This document shows, piece by piece, positions 8,661 to 18,204 of a stretch of DNA of 22,698 nt. The notes below the pieces were generated by a model. The model made no database searches, had not been told where the DNA came from, and saw nothing but the letters and a program-made list of their open reading frames with translations. Positions within the stretch are counted from its first letter, which is position 1. Each line of letters begins with the position of its first letter. Source of the stretch: Hymenopellis radicata. Lineage: Eukaryota > Basidiomycota > Agaricomycetes > Agaricales > Physalacriaceae. A program made the translations under genes and the position numbers. The DNA is taken from positions 1 to 22,698 of the forward strand of contig JADNRX010000785.1 in assembly GCA_015501595.1 (NCBI GenBank), given 5' to 3'.

Positions 8661-9640
8661 GTGGACACCCTTAACGCGATATTAACGCGTGTTCTGATTT
8701 GGTTTAACCTACTCTTACATTTCGACTGTCACTGGCCTGGAATTGACGCGGACAGCGACCTGCTCTTGCTTCCTGTGAGTGTATGTTCATCATTCTGTAT
8801 TCTCTTCCAACTAACACAAACTATTACAGCATTTGGCCTTACTCAATACTCAATGCCGCTGTTGCGCAATCATCCTGACCAGTGAGTACCTCAAAGTCAT
8901 TTTTTTTCCTCTTCCTTTTCTTCGTCGCATTTTGGGTCCGCACCTTCGGCGCCACTTTCGCGTTTCCTCGAGCCAGCCCGCGATCACCGCATCCTGAACA
9001 CGAGCTCGCATTCGCATAGCTCGGGCGATTCGCTCCATGCCGTTGTTTGGCGTTTCCGCCGAGCCAGGGTCCGTTCCGTCAGCGTGGCCGTCACAGTGAC
9101 ACGAAAGTCATTCTGCCGGCCTTAAGATTTACTTCTCTCGGGAAATCCACGGTCCCGATCGGGGTCCGTCACGCTCGGACTTGAACCCGGGTCGTGATCG
9201 GAATGGGACTGGAGTTCTGCTTGCGTCAGCGCGGGCTCTCGGTCCGTCCCAACGGTGCAGCCAAATAACCGCCGTCTCATTTTTTGGCTCCGTCCTCCGT
9301 CGTCGTTATCGTCGGCATTGATCCCGTCGACCGGGCTCGCCCTCGCGGCGGGGGTGTACATATCCTTCATACCTCCTCATTGTTTACATCCTCTTTTGAA
9401 TGCATTTATCTTTTTTCACTCCCTTTGTTGTGTCTTTTCTTTCTCTTCACTCTCCTTCAAGACGCGTCCTCAATATTCTCAATATTCTGCAGCCACGTTC
9501 CGCCTTCGATCAATGGCGGGCCACTAATTTCGGCAAGACATGGACCCACCGATAGCCTTGGCGTATCCCGCCTCTTGTGCCTTGTGCTCGTCGTCGTCGC
9601 CGCCGCCGCTGTTGCGCTCATAGTCAGAGGTCGGATTGGA
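8661..9640. promoter_or_regulatory. Leader region of the SAP-domain gene; no gene recognised
   Basis: An intron-like block (GTGAGTGTATG..CTAACACAAACTATTACAG, about 8775-8829) has good splice signals, so a transcribed exon may exist near 8700-8880, but the short peptide is not recognisable. A T/C-rich tract at 9385-9470 lies 170-250 bp before the ATG of the next gene and is a plausible core-promoter/leader region. No TATA box was convincing. Confidence 0.35.
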
Positions 9641-11399
9641 ATGACCGAGTCGACACATATCGATGCGGATACGCTGAATATTGTGGCGAGCCCTGACGAT
9701 GGCCCAGGCGAGATCTTTCCTAGTCGAATCAACCGTACCACTGGCCAGTTCACAGAAATTAAGGTGGATATGTACGTCAAGTTCCTTGAATCCTTCCTGG
9801 CCTCACGCGTCTAATTACCGTGTAGTAGCTCGTCGGCGATCACCAAGAAACGTCTACAATTTCTATGCGCAACATTCAAGCTTCCGCAAACGGGAAACAA
9901 GACGGTGCTGGAAGAGAGATTACGGGTATTCAGCAAGGACAAAGAGCAGTGGACTCGGTACGCGTCCTTCCTTATTGAATTCTTCTTTGACCAACACTAT
10001 GCTATCAGGCCTTTCAATACCGCAGTTCCAAAGCGCCGCAAACACAAGGGACCTCGAGAGCATCTTCAAGACACTCGAAACAACGCGACTGAATCTGTGG
10101 ATACTGTTATCAAAACTAAGAGTCGCCCCAAACTATCAACTATCCTCCGAGAACAGAAATTTGGTGGCAACAACAGCACTGGTATTGCCGGTTCCAAGGA
10201 TCTTCGCTCTGAAGATCAGAAGGCAGATCTTCTGCAGTGGGTATGTAGTATTCAGACCTTCAATAACGTTTCTCATGCTATCTAGGCTGCCCAACTATCG
10301 AAAGAGAACGAGGCTATGAGGTTACGGCGACGCTTGCAGAAACTTGCGGCGGCACACAGCCATCTCTCGACAACACCTAAAGTATCAGTATGCTATGTTC
10401 TATTGTAGTATATCGGATGCTCATTAACATACCTTACCAGATTATACCTAACTCGCATCTCGACCGCCGTCTGGATCGAATCGAGCAACAAATCACAAGT
10501 ATCCTTTCCCAAACATCGCCATTCCCTGTTTCCGCAACATCGTCCGAGCCCATCATAGCCCCCAACGATCAGAACGGTGTGCCACCTCTCTCGGTAAACT
10601 CAACAAGTCCCATTTTCACTACGTCCTCGCCGCCATCCATTCCCTCATCGGAAGTCGAGCATATGACGATTGATGCACCGGGACAGGAAGGTACCCAAGA
10701 GATGGATACTGTGATGACATCAAGCTGTTCGGTTGACACCGCTGTTCACACTGCGATGGATGTCGACGTTGAGGGTACCGAACTCGGAGCCCGACATATG
10801 ATCTCCATCGGTCATGGCAAGATTGTAGAATTTTACGAAAACCAGCTGCCTTCCCCGTTACTCCTCAAGTTCACCGTAGAGAATGTGCCGTTCCTTGCGC
10901 GCATCTGGAATGATGAACGATCTGAGTGGGATCCCTCCAACTATGACTTCAGGGTGAACGGTGTTCATGTCGCATTACGTTACTGGGACGACTTGTATAA
11001 GTATCGCAGTGATGGTCAGTGGACGCTCACCAAGTCTACCTGGACGAAGTGGAAAGTACGTACCTCGCAGCACATCTCAACTAGAATCGTACTCATATCA
11101 CATAGTTTTTCATGCAGGCCTATGAAACGTTTGCGACACCGGCTGAGTTCTGGAATCACTTTTCGACAAAAGACGGCAAGCGACGCAGCATAGCCCAGAT
11201 CCTGCAGCAGCTGAAGGAGGAGCGAACTTCGCGCAACACCAACTTGGCTCAGCAAGCTCGGGCGCATTATGGCGACAGGTTTAATGAACTGTTTCGTTAT
11301 CGGAAGGGTGGAAGGACTGAGGTCATGCAGAAGGATGATTGTATTGCACGGCACTACTTGCAACTCCAGCATGGTGTAACGGAAAGTAATAGTGATTGA
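9641..11399 (+). CDS. SAP-domain protein with GCR1_C-like C-terminal region
   Basis: The six-exon model is 9641-9771, 9826-9957, 10009-10240, 10286-10381, 10441-11055 and 11118-11399, with introns of 45-62 nt. All phases fit, giving 495 residues. The second acceptor is a tandem TAGTAG, so exon 2 could also begin at 9829 in frame. Residues about 45-80 form a SAP helix-extension-helix (ITKKRLQFLCATFKLPQTGN, then KTVLEERLRVF), a putative DNA-binding module. A low-complexity Ser/Pro/Thr linker follows a short amphipathic stretch (HLDRRLDRIEQQITSIL, about 203-219) that could form a coiled coil. The last 130 residues carry a Trp-rich pattern (ALRYWDDLYKYRSDGQW, TWTKWK, AEFWNHFSTKDGK) that I judge similar to the GCR1_C DNA-binding domain of Cryptons and yeast Gcr1; this is family recall, not a search. 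The gene is intact and ends 14 bp from the stop of the convergent tyrosine recombinase, so the two 3' UTRs must overlap. A role as DNA-binding partner of the recombinase is inference. Confidence 0.8.
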
Positions 11400-12552
11400 T
11401 GCAGATACAGTAGTTACGCACAATGACATGATCGATGACATTGTGGACAAACTACTGCGGGAGCCCGGTCGAAGTTGAAAAAGTCGTCGCGGCTCATGTT
11501 AGCCTCATCGTTGTTCGATATAAGATACTTAACAATCGTCATATGCGAAAATTCAGTGCTCCATCCGCCCCATTCGCAAATCTGACGTAGAGGCCAACGA
11601 AGGAGAACAGAAAGCCACTGACAACCACCTCGCCGGAATGAGTGAGTTCCATAAGTAGCGGGGTCGATGCCGACTTCAAGGAGATTTAGTCGAAACATCT
11701 CAAGAAAGTACTCAGAGCTCTACAAGGGGAATTGAGAGAAGAAAGAAACCGATACAAGAGACTTACCATTGGCTCATCAACGTTGGCGACAACACGTCCG
11801 CCTGATCCAAGCTTTCGGAATACAAAACCTTCGGTGATCTCAGTTGCGGCAATCCAATCTGCATAAGCTCGAACAGCGCATAGGTGTGCCATCTGCTCAG
11901 GAAGCTTATGAAGAACAAAGGGTTGAATTTCTAGATTAAGCTTTAGATTCCCAGTTAGACAAGAATAAGCATGAACCTACCACCAAACTGTGAGGTCTTC
12001 CTCCAAGGAAGAGTAACTCGAATCTTGTCCTTCCCAGCACCCGACTCATCTCGAATCAGTTCTACATCTTGACTCTGAATCTTGAGGACCTCATCAAATC
12101 GAAGAAGACACATGAAAGCAAGCGTATATGCAAAGTTCAGTGCTCGTCTCGCCCGGCCACCTGGATTCCAGTTTTCGATAGTCTGCATCTCGTCTTTCTT
12201 CTTTCGAGGTGCGGATTTAGGAACGGAAACATCCCAATTCTTCGGCTCAGTGTTGTGATCGTAGAGCTTGCTGAGGATAGTCTAAGTAGAACTTATTAGC
12301 AATTATTGAAAGGAGAGAGGAAATACTAGTTGCAAACCGGAGTGATGGCTCTTGCGCTTGTTGAAGTTTCTCCAGCACGAACCTAGGTAGTAGGATAATT
12401 ACTAGGCTATATGCTGCAACATGATATAACTGACCTTTCGGCGATGAAGACTCATCATGTACGTTGACATAACGTCAGAGACAGATGGGTTTCCCAACCA
12501 CTTTTCTGATACCTCGCTCTTATGCCATGGTGCGGAGCCAAGACCGTGTATA

Positions 12553-12797
12553 CTGTACTATCGCGACCATAAGTTCACGACCTGTTACGCGTTACGGTCG
12601 TGAACCAACGGAGCACAGGTTCATTAAGGGTCCGGTTACCTTAACGGGAGCGGCGGCTGTCGCCGCCGCCCGCTAAAATTACATATATGGTGCGCTCCCG
12701 ACGATTTTTGGAGGTGTTATGTGTTATGCTGACCGTTTTAGTTCAGTTCACAACCACTTGTTACGTGTTACGTGAACTTGTGGTCGCGATAGTACAG
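12553..12797. mobile_element. 245-bp TA-flanked MITE inside the recombinase gene
   Basis: Inverted ends of 27 bp with one mismatch (ctgtactatcgcgacca, then y, then aagttcacg) enclose a GC-rich centre with further inverted words (gttacgcgttac / gttacgtgttac). It is flanked by TA on both sides (12551-12552 and 12798-12799). Removal with one TA gives a continuous frame reading AFGRIHGLGSAPW across the site, which fixes the borders. The TA target suggests mobilisation by a Tc1/mariner-type transposase. Confidence 0.85.
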
Positions 12798-12924
12798 TAC
12801 GCCCGAAGGCATGCGTAAATGCAGCGCGAATCTTCTGAGCATGCGGGTAAGTATTGACGACTCCGTCATCTGGTCCTCGAGGCTTGTTATCGAAGGTTAT
12901 TTCGTCACACTCGTGCATGATATA

Positions 12925-13319
12925 CAGTCATCACCCGGTCCTTTGTACACTACCGTTCCTTTATACACCCTTGTAGCACATGGTTCATTGAACTTACTTG
13001 CAATGTTTTTACATGAAAAAATAGTTTATGATTCTATTATGCTCTGACAGAAAGCCTGGGGCCGTCAGACACCTCTATGGAGTTGAAATAATTGTCAGAA
13101 GTGGGCCATAAATATTCATTACATAACCATCACTCCTTTGGACATCACAAATCGCCAAATTCCTCAGTCCACACTTTGTCTAAAATCACGAAAATATTTG
13201 TGAGCATTCTCATAGTACTTAGAAACATTTTCTACACTACATGTTTAGTAGAAGAACCACTCTATATGTGGCGGAAGCAGAAATTAAGTTTCGGCGTCCA
13301 AAGGACTGGGTGATGACTG
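12925..13319. mobile_element. 395-bp TA-flanked MITE inside the recombinase gene
   Basis: Inverted ends of 21 bp with one mismatch (cagtcatcaccc, then r, then gtcctttg) enclose an AT-rich centre. TA duplications lie at 12923-12924 and 13320-13321. Removal with one TA joins PRLLVAY to IMHECDEITFDN in frame. The ends are unlike those of the 245-bp element, so this is a separate family. It carries no transposase. TA target and CAGT-type tips fit Tc1/mariner or pogo-type mobilisation. Confidence 0.85.
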
Positions 13320-13761
13320 TAGGCCACTAATAAGCGCGGCGTGTCCTTTGAAGGACTTGATGTGAATAGCTTTCCAGGCTGTACTAGCCCATTCTTGACA
13401 AGATACGCCTCCGCACGCTTCATGATTCTATGAAACAGTAAGCTTGTTGCCATGATAATACAGTGATCACTTACCGCTTGTATTCATCAGCTGTTCCATC
13501 TGTTACGCCTTGAGATGCGTCGCGGATCGCCTCCTCGATTTGTTGCAGAGATAGATGGCTTGTGGGTTGTGTTTCAGACTCTGCCTCTAGATCATTCTGC
13601 ACTTCGTCAACAGAGGTAGGATTATTGCATTCCTCCTGAAGGCGTGCATGAATGCCAGCGAAACGGTCGTCCCCAAAAAAATCAGCACTGGAGGGAGATC
13701 TAGATAGAGACGGTGCTGCAGGAGTGCCCGGTGGCAATGGAGATGAGTTTGTATCTGGCAT

Positions 13762-13968
13762 GAATGATAGAGGATGGGAAATCAACATACAAGATGTGCG
13801 CACCTTTATGCAGATCAAAGTCCGAGTCGTTGGAGAGACAGTAAGTAGAACAGAAACAAAAAATGTTTCATTGTATACTCACATACTCCACCGTTCCTAA
13901 ATACATACATAGACTAAGTCTTAATCACTGTCCAAAATGTCGATAAAGTCCTCTGAATCATGCACCCC
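13762..13968. promoter_or_regulatory. Intergenic region between the nuclease and the recombinase
   Basis: These 207 bp must hold the 3' end of the nuclease gene and the promoter/leader of the recombinase gene, both on the minus strand. An acatacatag-rich AT block lies near 13900-13915. No specific motif can be assigned. Confidence 0.35.
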
Positions 13969-15760
13969 CTAGTCCTCATCGGAGGAGATGTCTATAACCT
14001 CCTCCGGGACGCTAACCTTCATGAAGGGCATCTGTTCTTCATCATCAGATAAAATATCAATGACCTCCGAGACGGTGCTGACAGCTGGAATGTCCTGGTC
14101 CTCATCAGAGTCGATATCAATAACATCCGGCATGATGCGCGATTCCATCTTCAGGGCAAGACCCTCATCTCTAGACAGTGCGTCAACATTCTCCGCCATC
14201 TTCGCATCGTTGGCAGTGTTCCTATCCTCTCCCATAACCAAGTCGCTCTTTCTGTGTGCTTCCGCCATGCCGACATACACCTCATCTTCTACCACGTCTG
14301 CATATGGCATATTGTCCACATCTGCATCCCCCACCTTATTCGCGTCCGCGTTTGTATATACCGTGTTGTTCGAATCCATCACAGGCGTGTACACTGCATC
14401 CTCCTCCGCCATATCCGTAGACACCGCCTCCTCATATAAGACAGACGGTACCCAAACTCTCACGCTACGCGCCGTGGCTGGACTTGTGCCCACCAGGCGG
14501 CGAGTCCCAGTACGTGCTCCCCTCGAGATATCGGAAAGGAAAGAGAGGGTGATACGCAACAAAAGGTAAGTTTGCGCAGAATGACAAGCGATCTGGTCGC
14601 GGCGAGGTTTAGCTTTGTCAACGATGACCGAAAGAGGCGAAATGTCCGCATGATACGCAAGGCGTAATATAGAGGCGGATGATGTCGTAGCTAGGAAAAT
14701 CATGGGGGATGTTCTTGATGAGAGATCTTGTAGCACTGTGTTCACGTAAAACATTCACGAAACGGCGGCGCCAAGATGTAGCGTATTCTGCGAACTTATG
14801 GGCAGATAACCATGACGCAGCCCGAACAAGTTCATCGCCGACGCCCGTTTCAGCAAGCAAGCGTGATTTCTTGATGCCGCAGTTAGGTACGCCAGGCTGA
14901 GGATCCGTCAGTATTGAGTATCTCAGATAGAATTGAAACTTACCGAATAATCACCGCCAGCTAATAAGGCCATAAACACAAACTGCTCTCGCGATAGAGC
15001 AAAGTTTTCATAGATACTGATGTCGGTGAGCTTGAGACTGACAGTGTCATCCTCTGATTGTTGCCTAGAACGAGATCACTATGGATTCGGAGAAACAGGT
15101 GGAAATACTGACAGACGAAAGACTCTTGTAGCACCAAAAACAAATGCGTCGCTGTCCTCTGTCCACACAGCGTCGATAATGTCATTGGCTGACATCCAAG
15201 CAAGTTCGGCTTCAGCTTCGCCTGGAGCCTATCCAAATCTTTGAGATATATAGGAGGTACACGGAGAAACAATCATTACCTCATGATGAGCAAAGCCAAG
15301 AGCGTCGAGGAGAGCCTTAGTGTCATCTAACAGATGGTGGGATGTCCCCCGTACGGAAACACCGCGCTTGGAGTTAGGGCGCCCGGGACCGTCAAAGACA
15401 AAGATGGGAATGACGGTCGTCGAGCCGAATAGGGTGGTGTAATGTTTGAAGATTGAAGCAAGTGCGATATTCTTGCTTTGATGGCGATGGCTGGGGGCAG
15501 TTGCTTGAAAAAGCCATGGGCTGTGAACAGATGTTAGCGTAGAATGAAATCGAGGTTCAGAGAGACGCATACCTGATATCAATGCCGACACGGAGCCCTC
15601 GGACATTAGCATTCACGTTACGAACGCCTTCGAGAGCAGAATACTCGATTAAACAAGTATCCGTGCTGTATTCCTTCATCATCTAAAGGGTTGTGTGAGC
15701 TGAATTCGCAGATATCAGGGAAGGAAAGCATTACCGTCCATAGTCCTGGAATGCCCATGA
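13969..15760 (-). CDS. XPG/Rad2-family (GEN1-like) nuclease with acidic, SIM-like tail
   Basis: The protein is a structure-specific 5' nuclease of the XPG/FEN family, which cleaves flaps or junctions in DNA repair. It begins MGIPGLWT at 15760. Exons are about 15760-15737, 15682-15573, 15520-15280, 15228-15113, 15064-14944, 14896-14657 and 14592-13969; the last junction is tentative. The XPG-N region shows GIDIS and FVFDGPGRPNSKRG. XPG-I shows APGEAEAELAWM (from residue 126) and WTEDSDAFVFG. The helix-two-turn-helix is LLAGGDYSPGVPNCGIKK (about 197-214). The acidic metal-binding residues (D in GIDIS, E/E in GEAEAE, D in EDSD, D in GGDY) are all present, so it could be active. The tail is acidic and carries VIDIDSDED, VIDILSDDE and VIDISSDED, each like a SUMO-interaction motif. 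A fourth, FIDILDSD, lies in frame beyond the first stop and ends at 13921. Total is about 491 residues. Confidence 0.75.
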
Positions 15761-15789
15761 TGAGAGTTCTGGAAGGGGTGGTATAGGAG

Positions 15790-16030
15790 CAGATGAGGAA
15801 AGACATCCGCAATCCAAGTATTCCAGATCGATCAGTCCTACGCCGCTACGGCATGAACCTCTCAACGAGTTGTACGCCGGCGTGTTGGAGCTCAGTACAC
15901 CTATGAGTTCAGACGAAGATGATGCTCTGCCAACCCAGCACCGGTCTCTGGAAGTAGGCTCAAGGTCGGCCCGCTATCAACAGAGGCACAGTGCTGGGGC
16001 GGAGGGCAGACAGGTCGTCTGTGAAGGAAA
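15790..16030 (+). other. Open stretch with a conserved-looking NELYAG segment; unidentified
   Basis: A plus-strand frame divergent from the nuclease gene reads LRHEPLNELYAGVLELST, then an acidic SSDEDDALPTQ stretch, and stops at about 16036. Part of it, the 20-nt word caacgagttgtacgccggcg (15863-15882), is repeated at 17212-17231, where it also reads NELYAG. It may be a gene or transposon remnant. I do not recognise it. Confidence 0.2.
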
Positions 16031-16049
16031 GCACTAGAGCGAAATATCA

Positions 16050-17000
16050 ACATGTTGACTTTCTCGCAGTACATAGAATACTCACCAATGTCGAGGTAAA
16101 GAATACCAAGGCGGGTACATCAACCACGCAGCCGAAACACGACCAGAATCGGCGCCATATCCAATAGGGCGATGGCGTCGCTCTCACCGGCGCGAAGGCA
16201 AATGGAACAAGGACGCGTCGCGAAGACAATGTTCCGAACGTTGCGGGTGAAGATAAGGCATTTGTAGTTCCAAGTCTGTCGCATTGAGCTATAATCCCAC
16301 ATTTATAAGAAGCACATCGTACGAGGAAGAGGGCGGACTTACTCATTACGTCGATACTCTCCTGTCTAGGTGCAGACTGGCTTCGTCTCTCTCTATGTGT
16401 ATTCCGCATCGTCTTCGGCCAGGATGTTTATGCTGGAAAACAATTAGAGTCCGAACAGCGCGAGATAAAGACAAATTCACATACCAATTTGCAGTAGAGA
16501 CTGCATGCGTTGTGATTGAGTTCATCGTTTAGGCCGCGGCGCCAGAGCGGGGTGTGGGTTGCGCCACAATTTGAGCATTCGGCTTTGATGCAGTATTGGC
16601 GTTGGCCGTAGTGGTGACACTTCGAAGCACGTTGTTGGCAGTGGCAACAGAGAATCCGTGCTCGATGTGCGAATGGTGAGAGTGGGACGGCCGTTCGCAG
16701 TTGGTGTGTTCTCCGACCGCGCCTGCTGATTACTGAAAAAGGAGATGGTAGTGTCCGGTATTTCATAGGATGCATCTGGGAACGGGGAACGAGACCTCGA
16801 GTTGACACCGAAAAGCAGCTCGTCGAGGGAGAGCTCAAAGGTAGGGTGAGGCCGTCGTTGGAGTTACATGGAATGTACCCTTCCCATAGTTCATGCGGGT
16901 CTTGAGTGTGGGAGTATAGAGTATAGCAAAGGGACCGAAATCGTTGGAGAAGATGTCGGTGAGCCTGAGGAAGTGGCTACAACATCCCGAATCATCGTAG
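16050..17000 (-). pseudogene. GATA-type zinc-finger transcription factor, relic
   Basis: GATA factors bind (A/T)GATA(A/G) sites through a CxxC..CxxC zinc finger. Here the finger reads CSNCGATHTPLWRRGLND followed by ELNHNACSLYCKL (16577-16485). The third zinc ligand, normally Cys in CNAC, is His, and the following Gly is Ser. A 5' splice site (GTATGTG) follows CKL and the next exon starts at 16432. There the expected HKRPRPK basic tail is broken by one missing base near 16412-16425. In the shifted frame the tail resumes as MRNTHRERRSQSAP. A second finger would start near AQCDRLGTTNAL (about 16290) but has lost its cysteines. An upstream acidic segment (FELSLDELLFGV, about 16835-16800) is also out of frame with its neighbours. 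Several independent lesions make this a decayed copy, not a functional regulator. Confidence 0.8.
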
Positions 17001-17016
17001 ACGACGCTTTCTGTAA

Positions 17017-17097
17017 GGACTACATACACACACTGCAATCGAGCGGGCCTAAACCCAAACACCTCTGCATCGAGGTCCAATTACAGTGTGTAGCAGT
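17017..17097. repeat. 80-bp dispersed element, copy 2
   Basis: Second copy of the segment at 4448-4527 in the same orientation, with inverted ends cacactgcaat and attacagtgtg. It sits in the 5' part of the GATA-factor relic. Confidence 0.7.
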
Positions 17098-17109
17098 CCA
17101 GTTACATAT

Positions 17110-17560
17110 CAGGCCGGAATCGAGCGCGCAGCGTAGGAGGCAAGTGGTAATAGTGGTGGCGGGATCTGGCAGCACTCATAGGGGCTGTAGATCAGAGAAC
17201 AGGAAATTGAACAACGAGTTGTACGCCGGCGCGTCAGATAGGAACTGTGAACCGTGTGCGAGCAGGCACATCCACGATCCCCGGAGCTCCAGTATCGCAA
17301 TGGCCCACCTCGACGACGTTGTTGAAATGAAACGACCCCACGCGGGGGTTCAACTTGGACGTGTGGTGAACCAAAGAAAAACGGGCAGTGTACGAGGCAA
17401 GAGGTGGTAGTAGTGATGGTGAAGCTAGGCAGCACTGTTGGTGGCGGTGGACAGGACACGTATTGCCCGAATCGAACGCGCAGCATACGAACGCGCAGCG
17501 TACGAGGTAAGAGGTGGTAGTGGTGGTGGGATCTGGTGGCACTGTTGATAGTGGGTGGTG
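17110..17560. repeat. Cluster of three diverged repeats (gcgcagcgtacgaggyaag..)
   Basis: Three copies begin near 17118, 17385 and 17485. Each follows the pattern gcgcagcgta-ggaggcaag, then ggtggtagtrgtgg, then a gatctggcagcactgttg-type block. The third copy has its first word doubled (gaacgcgcagcatac / gaacgcgcagcgtac). A shorter related word occurs at 8229. Minus-strand frames through it encode similar peptides (SYAARS) only because the DNA is repeated. Confidence 0.65.
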
Positions 17561-18180
17561 AGGGGTGGGGACAGCCTCAGCGCTGTTCGTGCGTGGTGGT
17601 GGAGGTGGTCAACTGGTCGGCTGGTGCAAGTACATATCTCCCTGGTTATCAAAACCGTTGGGATCAAGCAAATGCTTCGCAATCAATACGTTTTTCCAGC
17701 TGTCGACTTGCCTCCTTTTGACGCAACGTGAAAATGGTGCTGGCAGGAATTGAATCCAAGATGGCGAACATATCCTCGAGTCGACGTGAATGATGTCCAG
17801 TCCAACTGTGCGTTCTGGTCTGGGAAACTTCGTCCTTCGACGCGTCTCAGCGCGTCTTGCACAGATACACGGAAAAACCGCTTCAGGTGTCCAGTCGAAA
17901 GGCGTCGATATTGCTTGGCAATCGCCAAAGCAAGAGGACTGGCAATCGCCAGGTCCCAGGACGAAAGGCCAGGACGAAAGGCGGGGAAACTCGTGGTAGG
18001 GCGAGAAACACTATGATATATTAAAAAACAATATAGATTGAGATGAGAGTATGTTGGACGTACGATGTAGATACAAACAAATGTGATCAAGACGCGTTGA
18101 CCTGCCAAGCTCTCGACGGAGATGGCGACACCAACAATGGCGACAATAAACTTGCCAACACACATGCCGGCAGCACCGAC
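17561..18180. other. Gap with no recognised gene; short tandem duplications
   Basis: No protein family is visible. Direct duplications are clear: tggcaatcgcca at 17916-17927 and 17940-17951, and a 13-nt tandem ccaggacgaaagg at 17956-17968 and 17969-17981. A 60-70-bp segment ending gacgcgtctcagcgcgtctt (17839-17858) recurs near 18868-18927. Confidence 0.5.
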
Positions 18181-18204
18181 GAGGAGTCCTCCAAGTTGTT
18201 GCGA

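Larger units (their letters stand above)
11414..13761 (-). pseudogene. Crypton-like tyrosine recombinase, interrupted by two TA-flanked insertions
   Basis: The product is a tyrosine recombinase/integrase. The C-terminal catalytic domain shows the first Arg in FMCLLRFDEVLKI, a likely catalytic Lys in LPWRKTSQFG, the HxxR box in THSFRRGG, the Trp/His position in WGGWS, and the nucleophilic Tyr in TIVKYLIS. The protein ends in a Cys/His motif (CPQCHRSCHC). An N-terminal core-binding domain (KIRAAFTHAFGR..SEKWLGNPSVSDVMSTYM) and an acidic Ser/Pro-rich leader precede it. Exons are 13761-13475, 13427-12435, 12382-12338, 12281-11981, 11930-11767 and 11719-11414. Exon 2 contains a 395-bp element (12925-13319) and a 245-bp element (12553-12797), each flanked by TA. 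With both conceptually removed at one TA, the phases close on 483 residues; as it stands they introduce stops. Unless they are spliced out, the gene is dead. The start is the Met of MPDTNSSP; the Met 19 codons upstream is less likely. Confidence 0.85.

Noticed and set aside
16868..17410. 180-codon plus-strand open frame over the GATA relic and the 80-bp repeat
   Set aside because: It is antisense to recognisable GATA-factor sequence and runs through two kinds of repeats, with no family similarity.
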